Source of the DNA: Crocodylus rhombifer
Lineage: Eukaryota > Chordata > Crocodylia > Crocodylidae
NCBI GenBank assembly: GCA_038503035.1
Contig: JAVSML010024271.1
Location: 248,001 to 312,000, forward strand
Length of the DNA stretch: 64,000 bases
Direction of reading: 5' to 3'
Shown piece after piece: positions 10,770-22,705 of the stretch; position 1 is the first letter of the stretch, and each line of letters opens with the position of its first letter. A program made the position numbers and the translations under genes. The notes below the pieces were generated by a model. The model ran no database searches, had not been told where the DNA came from, and was given only the letters and a program-made list of their open reading frames with translations.

Positions 10770-12083
10770 TCTAACGTACATGTACAATTCTCACATCTTG
10801 GTATTATCTTTCAATCATTTTTAAAAAAAGTATACCTAATGTGTTTCTATCTCTGTCACTTACAGATCAAGAAACTCGCACCTGGTTCTTTGATACTGAT
10901 ATCTATGTAACAACTGAAGCTGCATGCATACATACCCACTATCCAAAAAAAGGAATGCAAATGACAGTCATATACAATCTACTATACAGACAATACATAA
11001 CAAAATTAAAAACGATAAAAGGTTTTTTTTAACCAATTATTTTTCACGTGAACTTCAATATTCTGCAATACCACATACCAGAAAAATTACTATAACAATA
11101 AACAATAAGGGAGACAAAATGGAATGACTATATTCAGCATGAATTTTCAACACAAAAAAGCTTAGTCTCCATAGTAAAATTACTTTTATAAATTACTGCA
11201 GTGACTGATTCTATGTATACCAATAAATGCAGCTGTTGGAAGATAGATTGATATGTCTCCCTTGCTTCAGTTACACTGAGAAACACCTCAAGGTGGTAAA
11301 CAAGGTTCCTTTTTAATTAAACATCTCCTTGTGAATTTTTAAAATAGAAGTGCAAACAATAAATCATCTTTTCAAATTCACTGACACAAGAAACTAAGAA
11401 AAAAGCTTCACAACATACAAACACATTCAAGAGTGCATTTTTGTTAATATTTTTGATAGATTTGTTTGGATTTTACACTGGAGCCCACTTAAAATGTCTG
11501 AATTAATAAAATCAAATCTGGCTACCCTGCACAGAAGTATATAACAGCATGACAGGTAACTGTTGCTAATATTCAAAGCATTCTTAGCACAAAATAAGTA
11601 ACTGAAAAGTTAAAGCAATTCATACCATAAATAAGTGGTCCTCAACTTTCACAGGCCCATGGGCGACAATACTGGGCAAGTAATGTGTTATGGGTGGGCA
11701 CACAATTTGCTGTCACTTGTAACTTTAATTCTCTGTGGCTGCTTGCAATGTAGGAGGTTTTATGGACAACGTGCCTAAAAGCTATGGATTTGAAACTTTT
11801 GCCATAAACTTTCTACTTCTGCATCCAGAACACACAATCTTGCTGTCAGAAATATATTACATAACAACAAATCATGTGGATTTTGACCTTCAAATAAATC
11901 CTTTTCCTCAAACTCCCCAACAGCAGGCCAGAATAGACAACTCTTTCTCTTCGTTCTTATGTTCAGAGAGTTCTGAAAAAAGATTATATACTCTCTTCTT
12001 TACTGTAACGAGCTCCAGTTTTGGCTTAAAAGCACATTACTAGGAGTATGTGAGAGCAGGAATAAGTTTACATTTGTACAAAG

Positions 12084-12302
12084 CAGAGGCCCCCAAACTG
12101 TGGTATGTGCACCTCTGGGGGCACACAACACATCTCTGGCAGGTATGCAAGAGAAATTGCATAATGATGGATGGAATTTTAATTTTAACAATAATTGCCA
12201 TTTAAGGGGTTAACTATTAAACCTATGCTGGGGGGGAGGGTACGTGGGCAGCTGGTAAGTCTGGAAGTGGTTACACAATAAGAAGCATCTTGGGACCCTC
12301 TG
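12084..12302. mobile_element. Small hAT-like non-autonomous element
   Basis: The element is 219 bp. The left end CAGAGGCCCCCAAACTGTGG pairs with the right end CTTGGGACCCTCTG. Flanks GTACAAAG and (G)TACTAAAG resemble an 8-bp duplication with a one-base slip. Confidence 0.55.
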
Positions 12303-13339
12303 TACTAAAGGATACAAAAGAAAAACTAGTGGAAGTTTTAGGAAAACAAAAATTTTGGCTGTGTTCTAAGTAAATGAGATATTTTATGCGTTTCATTAGC
12401 TAATCACTGGGCATAAGTATTCAGTTCTAATACATAATGCTACTATATTAAGAAAATCTCCAACCCAGCAATGGCCTCTTTTGCAAAGAAAAGGATCTGC
12501 TTCTAAGCCAGCCAGGCATTTTACAAGCTGTTTGTTGCAACTCTTACTCTTTGTGAAACTGACTCAAATGCTCCACTCCTGAATGGACTTAAGAGCTGAA
12601 AAAGAACAGGATTTTCAATGTTTTTGGCCACTACTTTCATGAAGAGCAGGCATTCCCGAGTCAGCTGAAAAGTTCCATAAAAACAGGAACCTTGACAGCA
12701 ATTCTTTTGAATTGCTGGTCATCACAGAACTGATTCAGAAGTCTCGCTCCTGAAGCAGGAACATAGGAGGGGCTCATGGACAGGTCTGCAAGCCATGGAT
12801 TTAGGACTCCTGCCATGAAACCCTCCCCCCCCAGCCCTGGCACCTAGGTCCACCCCTGCCCCACAGGGACCCCTCAGCCATGCCGGTGCCCATCACTGAC
12901 CCACAGCCCCCCACCCCTGCCAGAATGGGTCCCCATCTGGCCCCCAGCAAGCCCCACTCACCTCAAATGCTCTAGGAGGGAAAGTGAGCCTAAGCCAGGG
13001 CGGGCAATTATTCTAGGCCACTTACCAAGTTTTGGTAAGCTGTCAAGGACTGAATGGGTAGTTCTGCCCCTTGACAGGTGCCCCACCCCCTGGTTGCCAT
13101 CTTGTGACCAGAAATCCTGTCCTCTAACCCCCGACCTTTGCCACCAGAAGTCCCTTCTCTTGCCCCCAGAAGTACTCCTTTCAGCAAGGGGCTTTCCTGT
13201 CTTAGAACTAATATTAAACTATACTAAATTATATTCTAAAAATCAAGCATCTACATTAATTTATTTTCAAAAAATTTTTGTTCTGATTTATATGTGTTTG
13301 TGTAGTGTACACAGAGGTGATTGTACTATAGATTAAAAT

Positions 13340-13625
13340 GAAGTCTTACTCTTGTATATTGTGGGGGATGGAGGGCATGGGCAGTGGCTATAGGCTTGTG
13401 GGGGGCTGTAAGTGTGTGGGGGAGGATGTGGGTGTGTGTAGGGAGTTTGTGGGGGGCATGGGTGTGAGGGTGGGGTTATGTGTGGATATGTGGGGTGGGG
13501 TGGGTATGGTGTTTGCAGGAAGTTGTGTGGGGGGGACTGGCTGGGGTGTGTGAGGGTATGGGGGTCTCTATGTACGGCAGTGCAAGGAGGAGTGTGGGTG
13601 CATGTGTATGGTGGGGTATGCATGT
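13340..13625. repeat. GT/GGGTGTG-rich low-complexity stretch
   Basis: Degenerate repeats of GTGGGG, GGGTGTG and similar units lie inside family C copy 1. The reverse-complement counterpart in copy 2 is the CACCC-rich stretch at about 20205-20320. Confidence 0.7.
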
Positions 13626-13640
13626 GAGACTCACCTTATG

Positions 13641-13641
<1 letters not shown>

Positions 13642-13689
<48 letters not shown>
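13642..13689. repeat. (AC)n microsatellite
   Basis: About 24 uninterrupted AC units, inside hAT family C copy 1. It is likely length-polymorphic. Confidence 0.95.
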
Positions 13690-14299
13690 GTCCCTCCCTC
13701 CCTCATTGCACGGATGCTCCCTCACCCCCATTCCTGGCCCTAGGGCACATGCTCCTGAAGTCTGACCATGCAGCTAGGAACCATCTGGTGCAGGAGCAGC
13801 CGACAGAGGGCAGGGAAGCACTGAAAGCGGTGGGGGGGAGGGGAAAACAGTGGCAGCAAGCAGGTGCGCACAGCACAGTCACAGCCAGATGGGAACACGG
13901 GGTCCATGCCAGAGTCCCAGGGCCAGTGCTGGCAGGGCCCAGAGTGGGACAGCAGGAGCACAGGACCCAGGCCACCCAGGCCAGGCCACACCAGGGGTCT
14001 ATGAAGCCAGGTCAGGCTACACCAGCAGAGAGAAGGGGGAGTCAACCCGGGTCCAGAGCCCCTGCTGGCCCTGCCATGAGCTCCTGCTGCCCCACTGGTG
14101 CAGATTCTGGGACACTGCATGGTCCCCACTCTGCTGCCCAGCTTTCATTGTGCTCCACACACCCGCTCGCTGTAACTCTCCCCCTTTCCCTCCCACCACC
14201 ACTTCCAGGCAACCGGGAGCATATAAATATTAATTTTTAAAAATTTTTAGGGGCTAGATCTGGTCTCTGGACTGTATTTTGTCTGTCCCTGACCTAAGC

Positions 14300-14556
14300 C
14301 AAGCCCTGGTTGACTAACAGCCCCAGGCCCTGCCCCTTCCCACTCTCCCTCCCCTTTGGGACAGGGCTTAGGGTTTGGCACCCTTTTTGCAAGAAGCTCT
14401 TGCAGGCTGGAGCCCTGCCAGCCTGCAGAAAGCTCTTTGCACAAGTGGAAAATCCATGGGTATCCCTGTTAAAATGAAAAATCTACTTTTTTCTCTATTA
14501 AAAGGGAAAATCTGGGGTTTTTTCTGTTTTTCCACGGGAAACGGAAAACCCGGACC
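14300..14556. mobile_element. Right part of an hAT-like element (partial)
   Basis: Ends with GGAAAACCCGGACCCCTG, resembling the 3' end of hAT elements with CAGGGGTCCGGG termini. The left end was not found and may have been displaced by the adjacent family C insertion. It contains the hairpin at 14388-14442. Confidence 0.35.
14388..14442. repeat. Imperfect hairpin
   Basis: TGCAAGAAGCTCTTGCAGGC at 14388 pairs with GCCTGCAGAAAGCTCTTTGCA ending at 14442. Arms are about 24 bp with a 7-bp spacer and a few mismatches. Confidence 0.65.
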
Positions 14557-16817
14557 CCTGTTCATTTGAAACAAAGAACACATTTCTTCTGTTAATTGAC
14601 AAAATGGCATGACCCCAGAAAGTGTGAACTATAGTTATATGTACGTTTGTTAACTTTCTTTTAAAGACTGTAAATTAGAGAAGCCTGAAAACACATGAAA
14701 ATCAGAATATAATTTTTGTGGGAGACATCATTTTGTAAAAATTGCTTAGCACTTGGAAACTAATGTGTTTTTTTTTCTACCACGTAAAACTTGACCTTAA
14801 ATTATGTGATGCAGATTTGGAATGGATTAACAGATCTTTTCATATAAAACACAGATGTTGAAGTTCCACTATAAGGAAGTTCCACAAAATATACCAAAAC
14901 CTACCTCAGACATCACAACATATAAATTATAAGGCGTTATCTGCTTGAGCATCTCTTGTATAAAAATTAAAAAATGAACAGATAAAACAAGTTCCTTGTG
15001 CAAGCTACTCTTGCTCCAGGCATATTACTATCTCAGGTGTTACAATTTCTAGCTTGGCTGGCATTATTGGATATATTTTATGCGTGTGAATACAACCATA
15101 GCACTTTGCTGGATGGAACCAGTATAATTGAACTTTGAATACATTATCTGTATTTGCCAGAAGGGGAAAAACATCTTCTCAGTTTCATTGTGCCAGCAAA
15201 ATCTACAGCAATACTGAATCTCAATTGGAAGTCCGAAGTCAAAGGGGAGACAGAAAGTGATGAAGGAAGATAAAACATACAAGAGAAAGTCCTTAAATGC
15301 TAAGGCATTAAAAGTTCAATTAAAACAGAGACAAATTTGAGAGCAAATTATTCAAAATTTAAAATAATCACAACATTAAAAAGGAGAAAGAAAAAATATC
15401 AGTCTCTAGCAAGCTGTTAAAGATCCACTGAGGTGCATCAGTGAACAGCTACTAACATTCTTAATATATACAATTTAATAAATGGAACACAACAAATTAA
15501 CCATCCATAGTCTGGCATAGGCACTAGAAAACTTCTGGGAGATCAGATGAAAAAGAAGAAACTGAACAAAGAGTAAAGTCCTGCCTTCATTATTTTTTAT
15601 AGACAGTTCCTGCTATCTTTATCATCAGTTCACACACACATTTAGTAGCATCAGGAGTCGTAAAAGACAAAAGCCCTCTTGCTCTAGCAACCATTTTCAG
15701 CAGCGTGCCAATTCAAGCAGCTCAGCAAGTCTAACTAAAATAATCATGAAAATGGCTGACAGAGCAGGAGAACTGTCTATACTAAGATGTAATTTTGCCA
15801 ACAGCTGTGCAACTAAACCAGTATTAGAAGTGATTATTTTTGTGAAACTTTAGTGTAGATGTGGCTTAAATGGATAACATCAATGCTATATCACAGAATC
15901 ATAAACAAGTAGAGTTGGAAGGGGTCTTTGCAGGTCATCTAGTGTCCAAACCACTGTCTGATGCAGGATCATCCCTATCCAGCCATCCTATATACACTCT
16001 GTTGTTTTAAGTTAGTACTGAACTATAAAAACAACCTTGTCACACAAGTGCAAGGCAAAGCACCCTAACCTGCCACAGGTAAAGCAGGGGAAAAACAGTG
16101 GTTAGTGTCCTGCTGCTGCAAGGCTTGTTAAAATATGCTTGAGAAAGGCAAGGAAGAGGGCCAGACCCCAGCTACAGAGGAAGGCAAAGATCCCCCACAG
16201 TCTATCAATAGGACCATGGGGTAAAATTCCTTCCTGACCCCAAATATGGCAATGTGTCTGACCCTGAGTAGAGTGCCAGACCCTATAGTCAGGAATCTCT
16301 GGATTCAGACACAGCAGGAACATCATTACACCCAAGTCAAAATCCCCACAGACTAGAGTCAACACCCAAAGCTTCTGAGGAAAATGAAAAAGAAATCCTG
16401 ACATGTAGCAATAGGAAAGGGGAAAAAGCACAGAAAGATAGGAAACACCAGTAGCAGAACATAGGCATAGCTACACCTAAGATCATCCTTAACCAATGCT
16501 TATCCAACCTCTTGAATATCTCCAGTGTAAACTTTGCTGAAACTTCAAGCCATTGGTCCACATTCTGCTCTCTACAGCAGAGAGAAAAGGTGTTCTCGTT
16601 CTTCTTTACAGCAGTCCTTCAAATATTTAAATACTGCTATCACATGCCATCTTAATAGCTTTTCCACAAACTGAAAACACTTATATCCTTCAACCTCTCC
16701 TTGTATGACATGCCTGCCAAGCCCTTTATCATTTCTGTCACCCCGCCTCTGAAACCTCTCTAACTTCTTCATGTTCTTTTTCAAACACAAAGCCCTAGAC
16801 TGCACACAACACTGGAT

Positions 16818-17209
16818 CAGGGGTGAAAGCTGCAGGCCAAAACAACCCCAATCCAGTGCAGGGCAGGACAGGTGGCTTCAGCAGTGTATCAGCAGGAGAT
16901 GGCTTTCCCCCTGCCTGTACCAGGGCCCAACAGCTGAAAACTGTGCCTGCGTCACTGCCACTTCCTCCAGCTCCACACTATCCACCTGTGGTGCTGGCAC
17001 AGCTCCCACCCAGCCCTCAAGAACTATACTAGGACCAGGTATTCGCAAACTGTGTCCACACTGCTGTTGCTCTTCCCTACTCTCCCAACTGTGGTCTAAT
17101 GGGTGGTTACAGTGGTGTGGCTCTTTACGGCCCAGCTCTGGCACAGGCAAAGCCTGCTGGCTCTGTGAGCTGGATCCAGCGATTCCACAAAAGCTGTTGC
17201 CAACCCCTG
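16818..17209. mobile_element. hAT-like element nested in CR1 fossil
   Basis: The left end CAGGGGTGAAAGCTGCAGGC pairs with the right end GCTGTTGCCAACCCCTG. Flanks CACTGGAT and TTCTAGAT match at 5 of 8. Removing it rejoins CR1 sequence (CACTGGAT to GAGGCCTAATCAGTGCTGAG), which supports the boundaries. Confidence 0.65.
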
Positions 17210-17335
17210 TTCTAGATGAGGCCTAATCAGTGCTGAGTAAAGAGGCCCTACCACTGCCTGTGTCTTACACTTAATACTCCTATTGATACAGCTCAAAATT
17301 TAATTGGCCTACTGTGTAGCTGAATCACGCTAGAC

Positions 17336-17597
17336 CAGGAACGACTCGTGCTCCTGGCAGCTGGGAGGGGCACAGCAATGGCGGGAGCATGAAAGCGGCA
17401 GCAGGAGTGCAGCAACAGTAAGCAGGGGAGCTTCCACAGACGCCACCATCACTGTCGGTGGCGGGAGAGGGGACGAGTGCCGACCAAAGATTAGTGACCA
17501 CCCACATGTGCCATTGACACTGTCAGCGGCGTCTTTTGGTAGGGGGTGCACCACCCTGCTCAGGGGATGCACGTGCACCCCCTAAACGTCGCCCCTG
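17336..17597. mobile_element. Second hAT-like element nested in CR1 fossil
   Basis: The left end CAGGAACGAC pairs with the right end GTCGCCCCTG. Flanks CGCTAGAC and CACTGGAG differ mainly by transitions. GC-rich and CpG-containing, it interrupts CR1 between TTGGCCTACTGTG and GAATCTGTGATCCACCAAG. Confidence 0.6.
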
Positions 17598-18035
17598 CAC
17601 TGGAGACTCGTATTGAATCTGTGATCCACCAAGACTTCTAAATCCTTCTCCATAATGCTGCCATCTGGCCAGTTGTTACTCATTTTTCATTTGTGTTTGT
17701 GATTACTCTTCCCACGATATAGCACTTTACACTTCTCAGCACTGAACTGCACCCTGTCAGCTCCAGCCTAGCTTTCCAATCTTGCAAGATCCTTCTGACT
17801 TACACTCCTGCCTTCCAGTGTGTTTGCAACACTTCCGAGTTTCATGTCATCTGCTAATTTTCTAAAGAAGCTCCCAATTCCAGCACCTAAATTCAATACA
17901 TTGAACCACACTGGGCTCAGGACAGACCCCTCAAAACCACCTGCCAGTCTGACATGGATATACTCATAATTACTGCTTGCTTACAGCTATTGAGCCAATT
18001 GCCTACACACCTTGTAATAGTTTTGTCATGTAAGT

Positions 18036-18624
18036 CAGAGGTGACAAACTTATCTAGCCCTGGGGCTGCACCAAAGACCAAACTGGGCCCTCAGACTAGA
18101 ATCCACATGCTGGATCTAGCATGCGTCCTGGAGCAAGCACTACATGCTGCACATGTCCCAAAGCGCCTGCTCCAGGAGGACCGTGCTGCATGCAGCACTT
18201 GCTCCAGTCACTCCAGAACCACGCCACACGCGGTACCTGCCTCAGCACAGGGCTGTACCATGCTGAATCCACCATACATCACAAAGTTCCTGGAGCAAAC
18301 ACCACGTGCACTGCAGCACCTGTGCTAGGACCACACAGACCACTCCAGGACCATGCAGGCTGCTGCTGCACTGCACCAGTTACACTGGCTAATCCAGGAG
18401 GCACAGAGCAGATGCACGGTCCTGGAGTGGCTGGAGTGATGCATGACTGCAGTGACAACATGTGATATTCCGGAGAGGGTGCTGTATACAGCACTTGGGG
18501 TCATCCAGCTCATGCCACATGCTGCCTGTGGGACAGCTACAAGCCCCAGAGGCAACACCAGGGGCTGGATGATAGAGTTTCAAGGGCAGAATCTGATCCA
18601 CAGGCCATTCCTTTGACACCTCAG
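18036..18624. mobile_element. hAT-like element at upstream edge of CR1 fossil
   Basis: The left end CAGAGGTGACAAACTT pairs with the right end CCTTTGACACCTCAG. Flanks ATGTAAGT and ATGACATT agree at 5 of 8. The interior is GC-rich and non-coding. CR1 sequence is not seen beyond it. Confidence 0.6.
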
Positions 18625-19109
18625 ATGACATTGAAGGGACAATGTCAAATTAAAAAAAACAAACTTTTCTATATGAGAAATATTTCACCCACTGGTATCA
18701 AAAACAATTCCTAAGGCCAATTAAACTGAAAGACATAGGGGAAAACATTATTCCACCTCTCCCCCAGTCCGTTTACTCTTTGTATTAAACAATCCATTCT
18801 CCGTATTCCATGCATATAATGGAGTATTGCCTAGTTTTGTGAGGTCTTTTACACAGTAACACAGAACAGAATAGTTACAAAGATGGGAATGTTGTTATAC
18901 AGCCACACAGCCTGGCAAAGGGACATTGTTAGCTAAGACAGTATTTTAAAAACAATAAGCGCAGTTTTTAAAATGGATCAGATCACAGGACATCAGTATA
19001 TTTTTTTCTCCAAAAATTCTTTCAGGCATTGTAACCCTACATGCTACTTGTCCCAAGCTTAAATTAAACAAAAATGAAGCAAAGACATGACTATTTTTTT
19101 GCCTAGTTG

Positions 19110-20810
19110 CTAAACTGTTGGCTTTTTTAAGTACAATTCATCTTTCTAAACCAGGGGCAGGCAAAATGCACTTTCAACCAGCTCACAGCACCTACCAACT
19201 AACTGTACCCCACCGAGCCCTTTTGCCCACAAGGGTGAGAGTGAGGTGCTCACATATACACCCCACCCCCAACATACCCTACTGCACCTCACTCCCACAC
19301 TTGTGCTGGAAGGGCCTTGCCCAGCCAGCAAGCAGCTTCTGGGCATGATTGCTGCTGCCACTGCTGTAGCCACTGGGAGACCTGTTTGGCTTCCTAGCAT
19401 CCCCCTCACTCTGGACAGCACGTAGGGAAGCAGCGGGGGCAGGGGCAGCAGGGGAGCTGCAGCTGGGTGGGAACACGGAGCATGGGGTTGGGGCTGGCAG
19501 TAGCACAGTCTGCACCAAGGGGAGCAGTAGCATGTGAAGCTTGGGTGGGCAGAGTGTAGTTGTAAGGGAGGATGGGGAGGTGTGCCCCACTCCACAGCTC
19601 CCCCATGGCACACAGCCCCCACCACGGGTGGTAGCAGCCGCAACACTCGGAGACAATCGGAGCACTTGTGCCTGGAGCAGACACTGCCACCTGGCAGTGC
19701 ATGGCTCCAGCCAATGCTGCATGTTGCAGTGAGGGACGCAGCCTGGCTAGGCCATGTCTTATCACCCGGGGTCCCTGCCTCACATGGGCAATTCCCACAC
19801 TCATGCACCACCCGAAGGAAGCTCCACACACTGGAGCCGGTTGCTTGCACCACCCCCTGCCGCGCAGGTCCCAGGGCTTTGTTAGAAGTGGAGGGGAGCC
19901 CCAGGCCCTGCTTTCCTGTGGAGTCCCAGGGCCCGAGCAGCAGGGAGCAGTGAAGGCAGCCAGCTCCAGTGCGTGGAGCTTCCCATCAGTGGCATGCAAG
20001 TGTGGGAACTGCACATGTATGGTGGGGAGCCCTGGTGATGGACGCAGCCCACCCTGATTGTGCTCTTTGGGGCAACGTGCAGCGTTGGCTAGAGCCGTGC
20101 ACTACTGGGTGCCAGCGCTGACACCAGGTACAAGCACCCCACCTGCTCCTACCAACCGCAGCAGGGGCTGAGCACGATGGCGTCCGCACACCCCACAAAC
20201 ACCACGCACTCACACCCAGCCCTCACAACCACCCACATATACATACCACCCAACACACCCAGGCCCCCACACCCCACCACATGCACACCCCCACACAAGC
20301 ATACACCCCCCCACACCCACATGACTTTTAGTGTGTGATTTGGCTTTTTTCTGGTTCTAAGATGGCAACCCCCTGCTGAAAGGAGTATTTCCAGAGGGCA
20401 AAGGGAGGAACTTCTGGTAGCAAAGTTCAGGGGTTGGGGGGGAGACTTCCAGTCCCAAAATAGTGACTGGGGGGTAGGGCACCTGCAAAGGGGGTTTACT
20501 CATGCAGCCCTTGAAAGTTTACCAAACCTCAATAAGCAGCCCAGCCCTCCAGCTGAAATAATTGCCTACCCCTGCTCTAAACTATCTTCATCATCATACA
20601 TGACTAAAAATAAGCTAGATTCAATCTTTCCTAGCTTTGCATGTGCTCACACTGAATTTAAATGACAGAAAACATTAGGAAAAAATGTTTAGCTGCAAAC
20701 CAATAAGTACATTTATAAACCATTAACATTCAACTATGGATCACAAATGGAGTACAGTTTCTCCCCCATCCCCCACCCTCATTCTACATTTCTTCTTGGC
20801 CTCATTTTTT
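19110..20810 (+). repeat. Direct duplication, copy 1 (split by the hAT at 19152-20574)
   Basis: The pieces 19110-19151 and 20583-20810, read continuously, align with 22862-23110. Shared phrases include TAGCTTTGCATGT, GAATTTAAATGACAGAAAA, AGCTGCAAACCA and AGTACATT. Divergence looks like roughly a fifth to a quarter of positions by eye. Confidence 0.75.
19152..20574 (+). mobile_element. 1.4-kb hAT-like element, family C copy 2
   Basis: The ends CAGGGGCAGGCAAAATGC and ATAATTGCCTACCCCTG are inverted repeats. Flanks TTCTAAAC (19144-19151) and CTCTAAAC (20575-20582) match at 7 of 8. It lies in opposite orientation to family C copy 1 at 12996-14291. Removing it restores homology between its flanks and the sequence at 22862-23110, so its borders are independently confirmed. 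The open frames inside are GC-rich artefacts. Confidence 0.8.
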
Positions 20811-20971
20811 TGTTCAGTTGGCCAGAACTTTTAAGATTGGGACTATTACCCTGTCCCCACTCCACAGGACCTAATTTGAGGAAAGTCTCAGGAATTAATC
20901 TGAATGTACCCAAGCAATGAAGCTTTATTTTGTGGTTCATCTCAGATTCAAATTACTGGCACTGGATGCAT

Positions 20972-21110
20972 CTAAACGTGCCCCTATGGCACCCATTGTT
21001 ACTGAGCTATCCAGTGCCAATAATCTGAATCTGCACCGTCATTCAGTACTTCCAGAACAAATTACTACACAATAGCTCAGTAACAATGGGTGCCATAGGG
21101 GCATGTTTAG
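20972..21110. repeat. Near-perfect 39-bp inverted repeat (hairpin, MITE-like)
   Basis: Arms 20972-21010 and 21072-21110 match at 38 of 39 positions, sharing CCCCTATGGCACCCATTGTT, around a 61-bp spacer. The outer sequence GGATGCATCTAAACGTG resembles the terminus GGGTGCATCTACACGTG of the element at 36250-36700, suggesting a related MITE. Confidence 0.8.
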
Positions 21111-21849
21111 CAGTAACAGCCAGTACTGCACCACACAGTTATTTTTAGCTGCTATGTCACTGTAGCAAAGCATAAGTGAGGGAATGCATTGCTATGGTGA
21201 CGTAACAGTGGCATCGCAGTTTTTGCATCATATGTAGACACACACACACTATGTAGAAAATCTCTTGGACCTTTTATTCTATGAAGACCTGCACACAGGT
21301 AAACTTTTTTCTGTTGTTCTGGGGTGCAGGAAGGAAAGGTGAGCAAACAAATAGTATTAATCACGTTCCTTTCAGTTTAGTGGGGGGAAACCTAGAAACC
21401 AAGTGGTTTGCATGAAACCCACCAAGCAAGGAAAGAACATGTCCTTCTGTACTTCCACTTAGCATTTTTTCTCCAACAAGAAAAGCAGCAGAAAAACAGA
21501 TGTCAAATGGGTATTCCAGTCTGACTGCAGCTCTTGCCAGGACAGAACTCTCTGGAGAAGGGAAAGAAGCTGCAAGGGGCCAGGCAACAAGAAACAAAGA
21601 CAAACTGCTTGTTCCTGCTACCCAAGTATTGCTAGCAGCAGTAAAAGTTCACTCTAGCAATAGTAAAGACAGAGCTGCTGCTGCCACTGAATGTTCTCTT
21701 CTCCCTAAACTACTTGTTACTGTATATATTAGATGTGTATTTAGAGATTCCTCTGAAACAAAATAAAGGTGAAAATAATGACAATAAGGACAATTACCTT
21801 TACTGTGGGAGCAAAGGCCTGGTGACTAATGCAAATGCAGGTATAAGAA

Positions 21850-22560
21850 AGAATAATACATCCCTTTCAGAAATGAAGTAAAAATCAAGCAGTTCAATGC
21901 ACTGAGGGAGACTGAATAATGTACACCCCAAAATCCTGAAAGAATTGACACATGAAATCAAAGGTCTGGTAGTAAGTACTTTTAATACATCTAACAAGTC
22001 AGATGTGGTACTAGATGACCAGAGAATAGCAAATAGAGTACCAATACTAAGAAGGGGGACATAAAATGATCCTTGCTAATAGAGAATGGTTCATCTAAAA
22101 TAGTTAGTACACAAGATTTAGAACAAGTTTTGAAAGAAAAATAATTAGGGACATGGAAGTAAAGTGGTAAAATTGGATAAAACGTGACAACAGTTTATCA
22201 AATATAAATGATGTTAGAATAGCCTCATGTCAACTTGATATTTATGTGACAAATTTTCTAGATTGTGCTTGAATCAAGATAACTGATTTTCCAATCTTTC
22301 TGCACCTCAGCAAAGCATTTGATACAGTGCTACATGTGAAATTATTAGTTAAAACAAAGCTGGGAATTAGTAAAAGAACTGAAAATGTAAGCAACCAGTG
22401 GCAGCTAAATGGGAGCTGATAAATGGTTGCTTTAAAAAGGGAGGAACTGGTCCTGAATGACATTACTAATGGAGTCTTCCTCAAGGACAGAACTTAGGAC
22501 CAAAGTTATTTAATGATTTCATTAACATTTTTTACATAAAATTTAGGTGTATGCTAATTA
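21850..22560 (+). pseudogene. Decayed CR1-like LINE reverse transcriptase fragment, plus strand
   Basis: Near 21920 the plus strand encodes H-P-K-I-L-K-E-L-T-H-E-I, followed by R-I-A-N-R-V-P-I-L, matching the CR1 segment 'HPRVLKELA.EIA...WRIANVVPIFKKG'. Near 22300 it encodes L-H-L-S-K-A-F-D-T-V-L, matching 'LDFSKAFDTV.H' around the first catalytic aspartate. A degraded 'GS.LGP.LFNDFIN' equivalent lies near 22495-22530. Several frameshifts and stops make it non-functional. It ends about 150 bp before the MED13L exon. Confidence 0.7.
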
Positions 22561-22705
22561 AACTGCTAACAGGCAAAACCTGGGAGGCCTTCTCAATACA
22601 GAGCATAATTATTTTTGTGAATTCTTTAAAGTGGTTTTAAACATCATAAACATAGAAGTTCAAATATTAAAATGAAGCACTGAAATGGAAGAGAGTTTCT
22701 CTTAC

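Larger units (their letters stand above)
12996..14291 (-). mobile_element. 1.3-kb hAT-like element, family C copy 1
   Basis: The left end CAGGGCGGGCAATTATT and right end GTATTTTGTCTGTCCCTG are inverted repeats. The flanks GCCTAAGC (12988-12995) and ACCTAAGC (14292-14299) match at 7 of 8 bases, a typical hAT target duplication. The left 220 bp is the reverse complement of the right part of the element at 19152-20574 (shared features: 'GTTGCCATCTTG', 'AGTACTCCTTTCAGCA', 'ACTTTC/CAAGG' spacing). It carries a GT-rich stretch and a CA microsatellite. No transposase frame is recognisable. Confidence 0.75.
15892..18035 (-). pseudogene. Old CR1 LINE fossil (reverse transcriptase to 3' end), minus strand
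   Basis: Read 18035 to 15892. Near 17930 it encodes G-S-V-L-S-P-V-W-F-N (consensus PQGSVLGPVLFN). At about 17845 it has LADDMKLGSVANTLEGR, the FADD catalytic box with F changed to L. It continues with FSAEKCKVL and, after two insertions, with a C-terminal part between 16805 and 16572 (K-L-E-R-F-Q-R-R-G, V-F-K-Y-L-K-D). The 3' UTR ends in the CR1 signature visible on the plus strand as GTTGGAAGGGGTCTTTGCAG near 15914. Two hAT-like elements (16818-17209, 17336-17597) interrupt the body and a third (18036-18624) abuts the upstream edge. Stops and frameshifts are numerous. It encoded the LINE polymerase but is long dead. Confidence 0.85.

Noticed and set aside
13642..13689. Regular repeats considered as a possible CRISPR-like array
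   Set aside because: Simple dinucleotide repeat without spacers in a vertebrate intron.
13333..13706. Open frames of repeated H-T or C-V residues here and at 52781-53267
   Set aside because: Direct translations of CA/GT microsatellites, not genes.
19146..20057. Several open frames of 130-235 codons on both strands
   Set aside because: They lie inside the hAT family C copy, which has defined ends and target duplication. No transposase motif was found in any frame.
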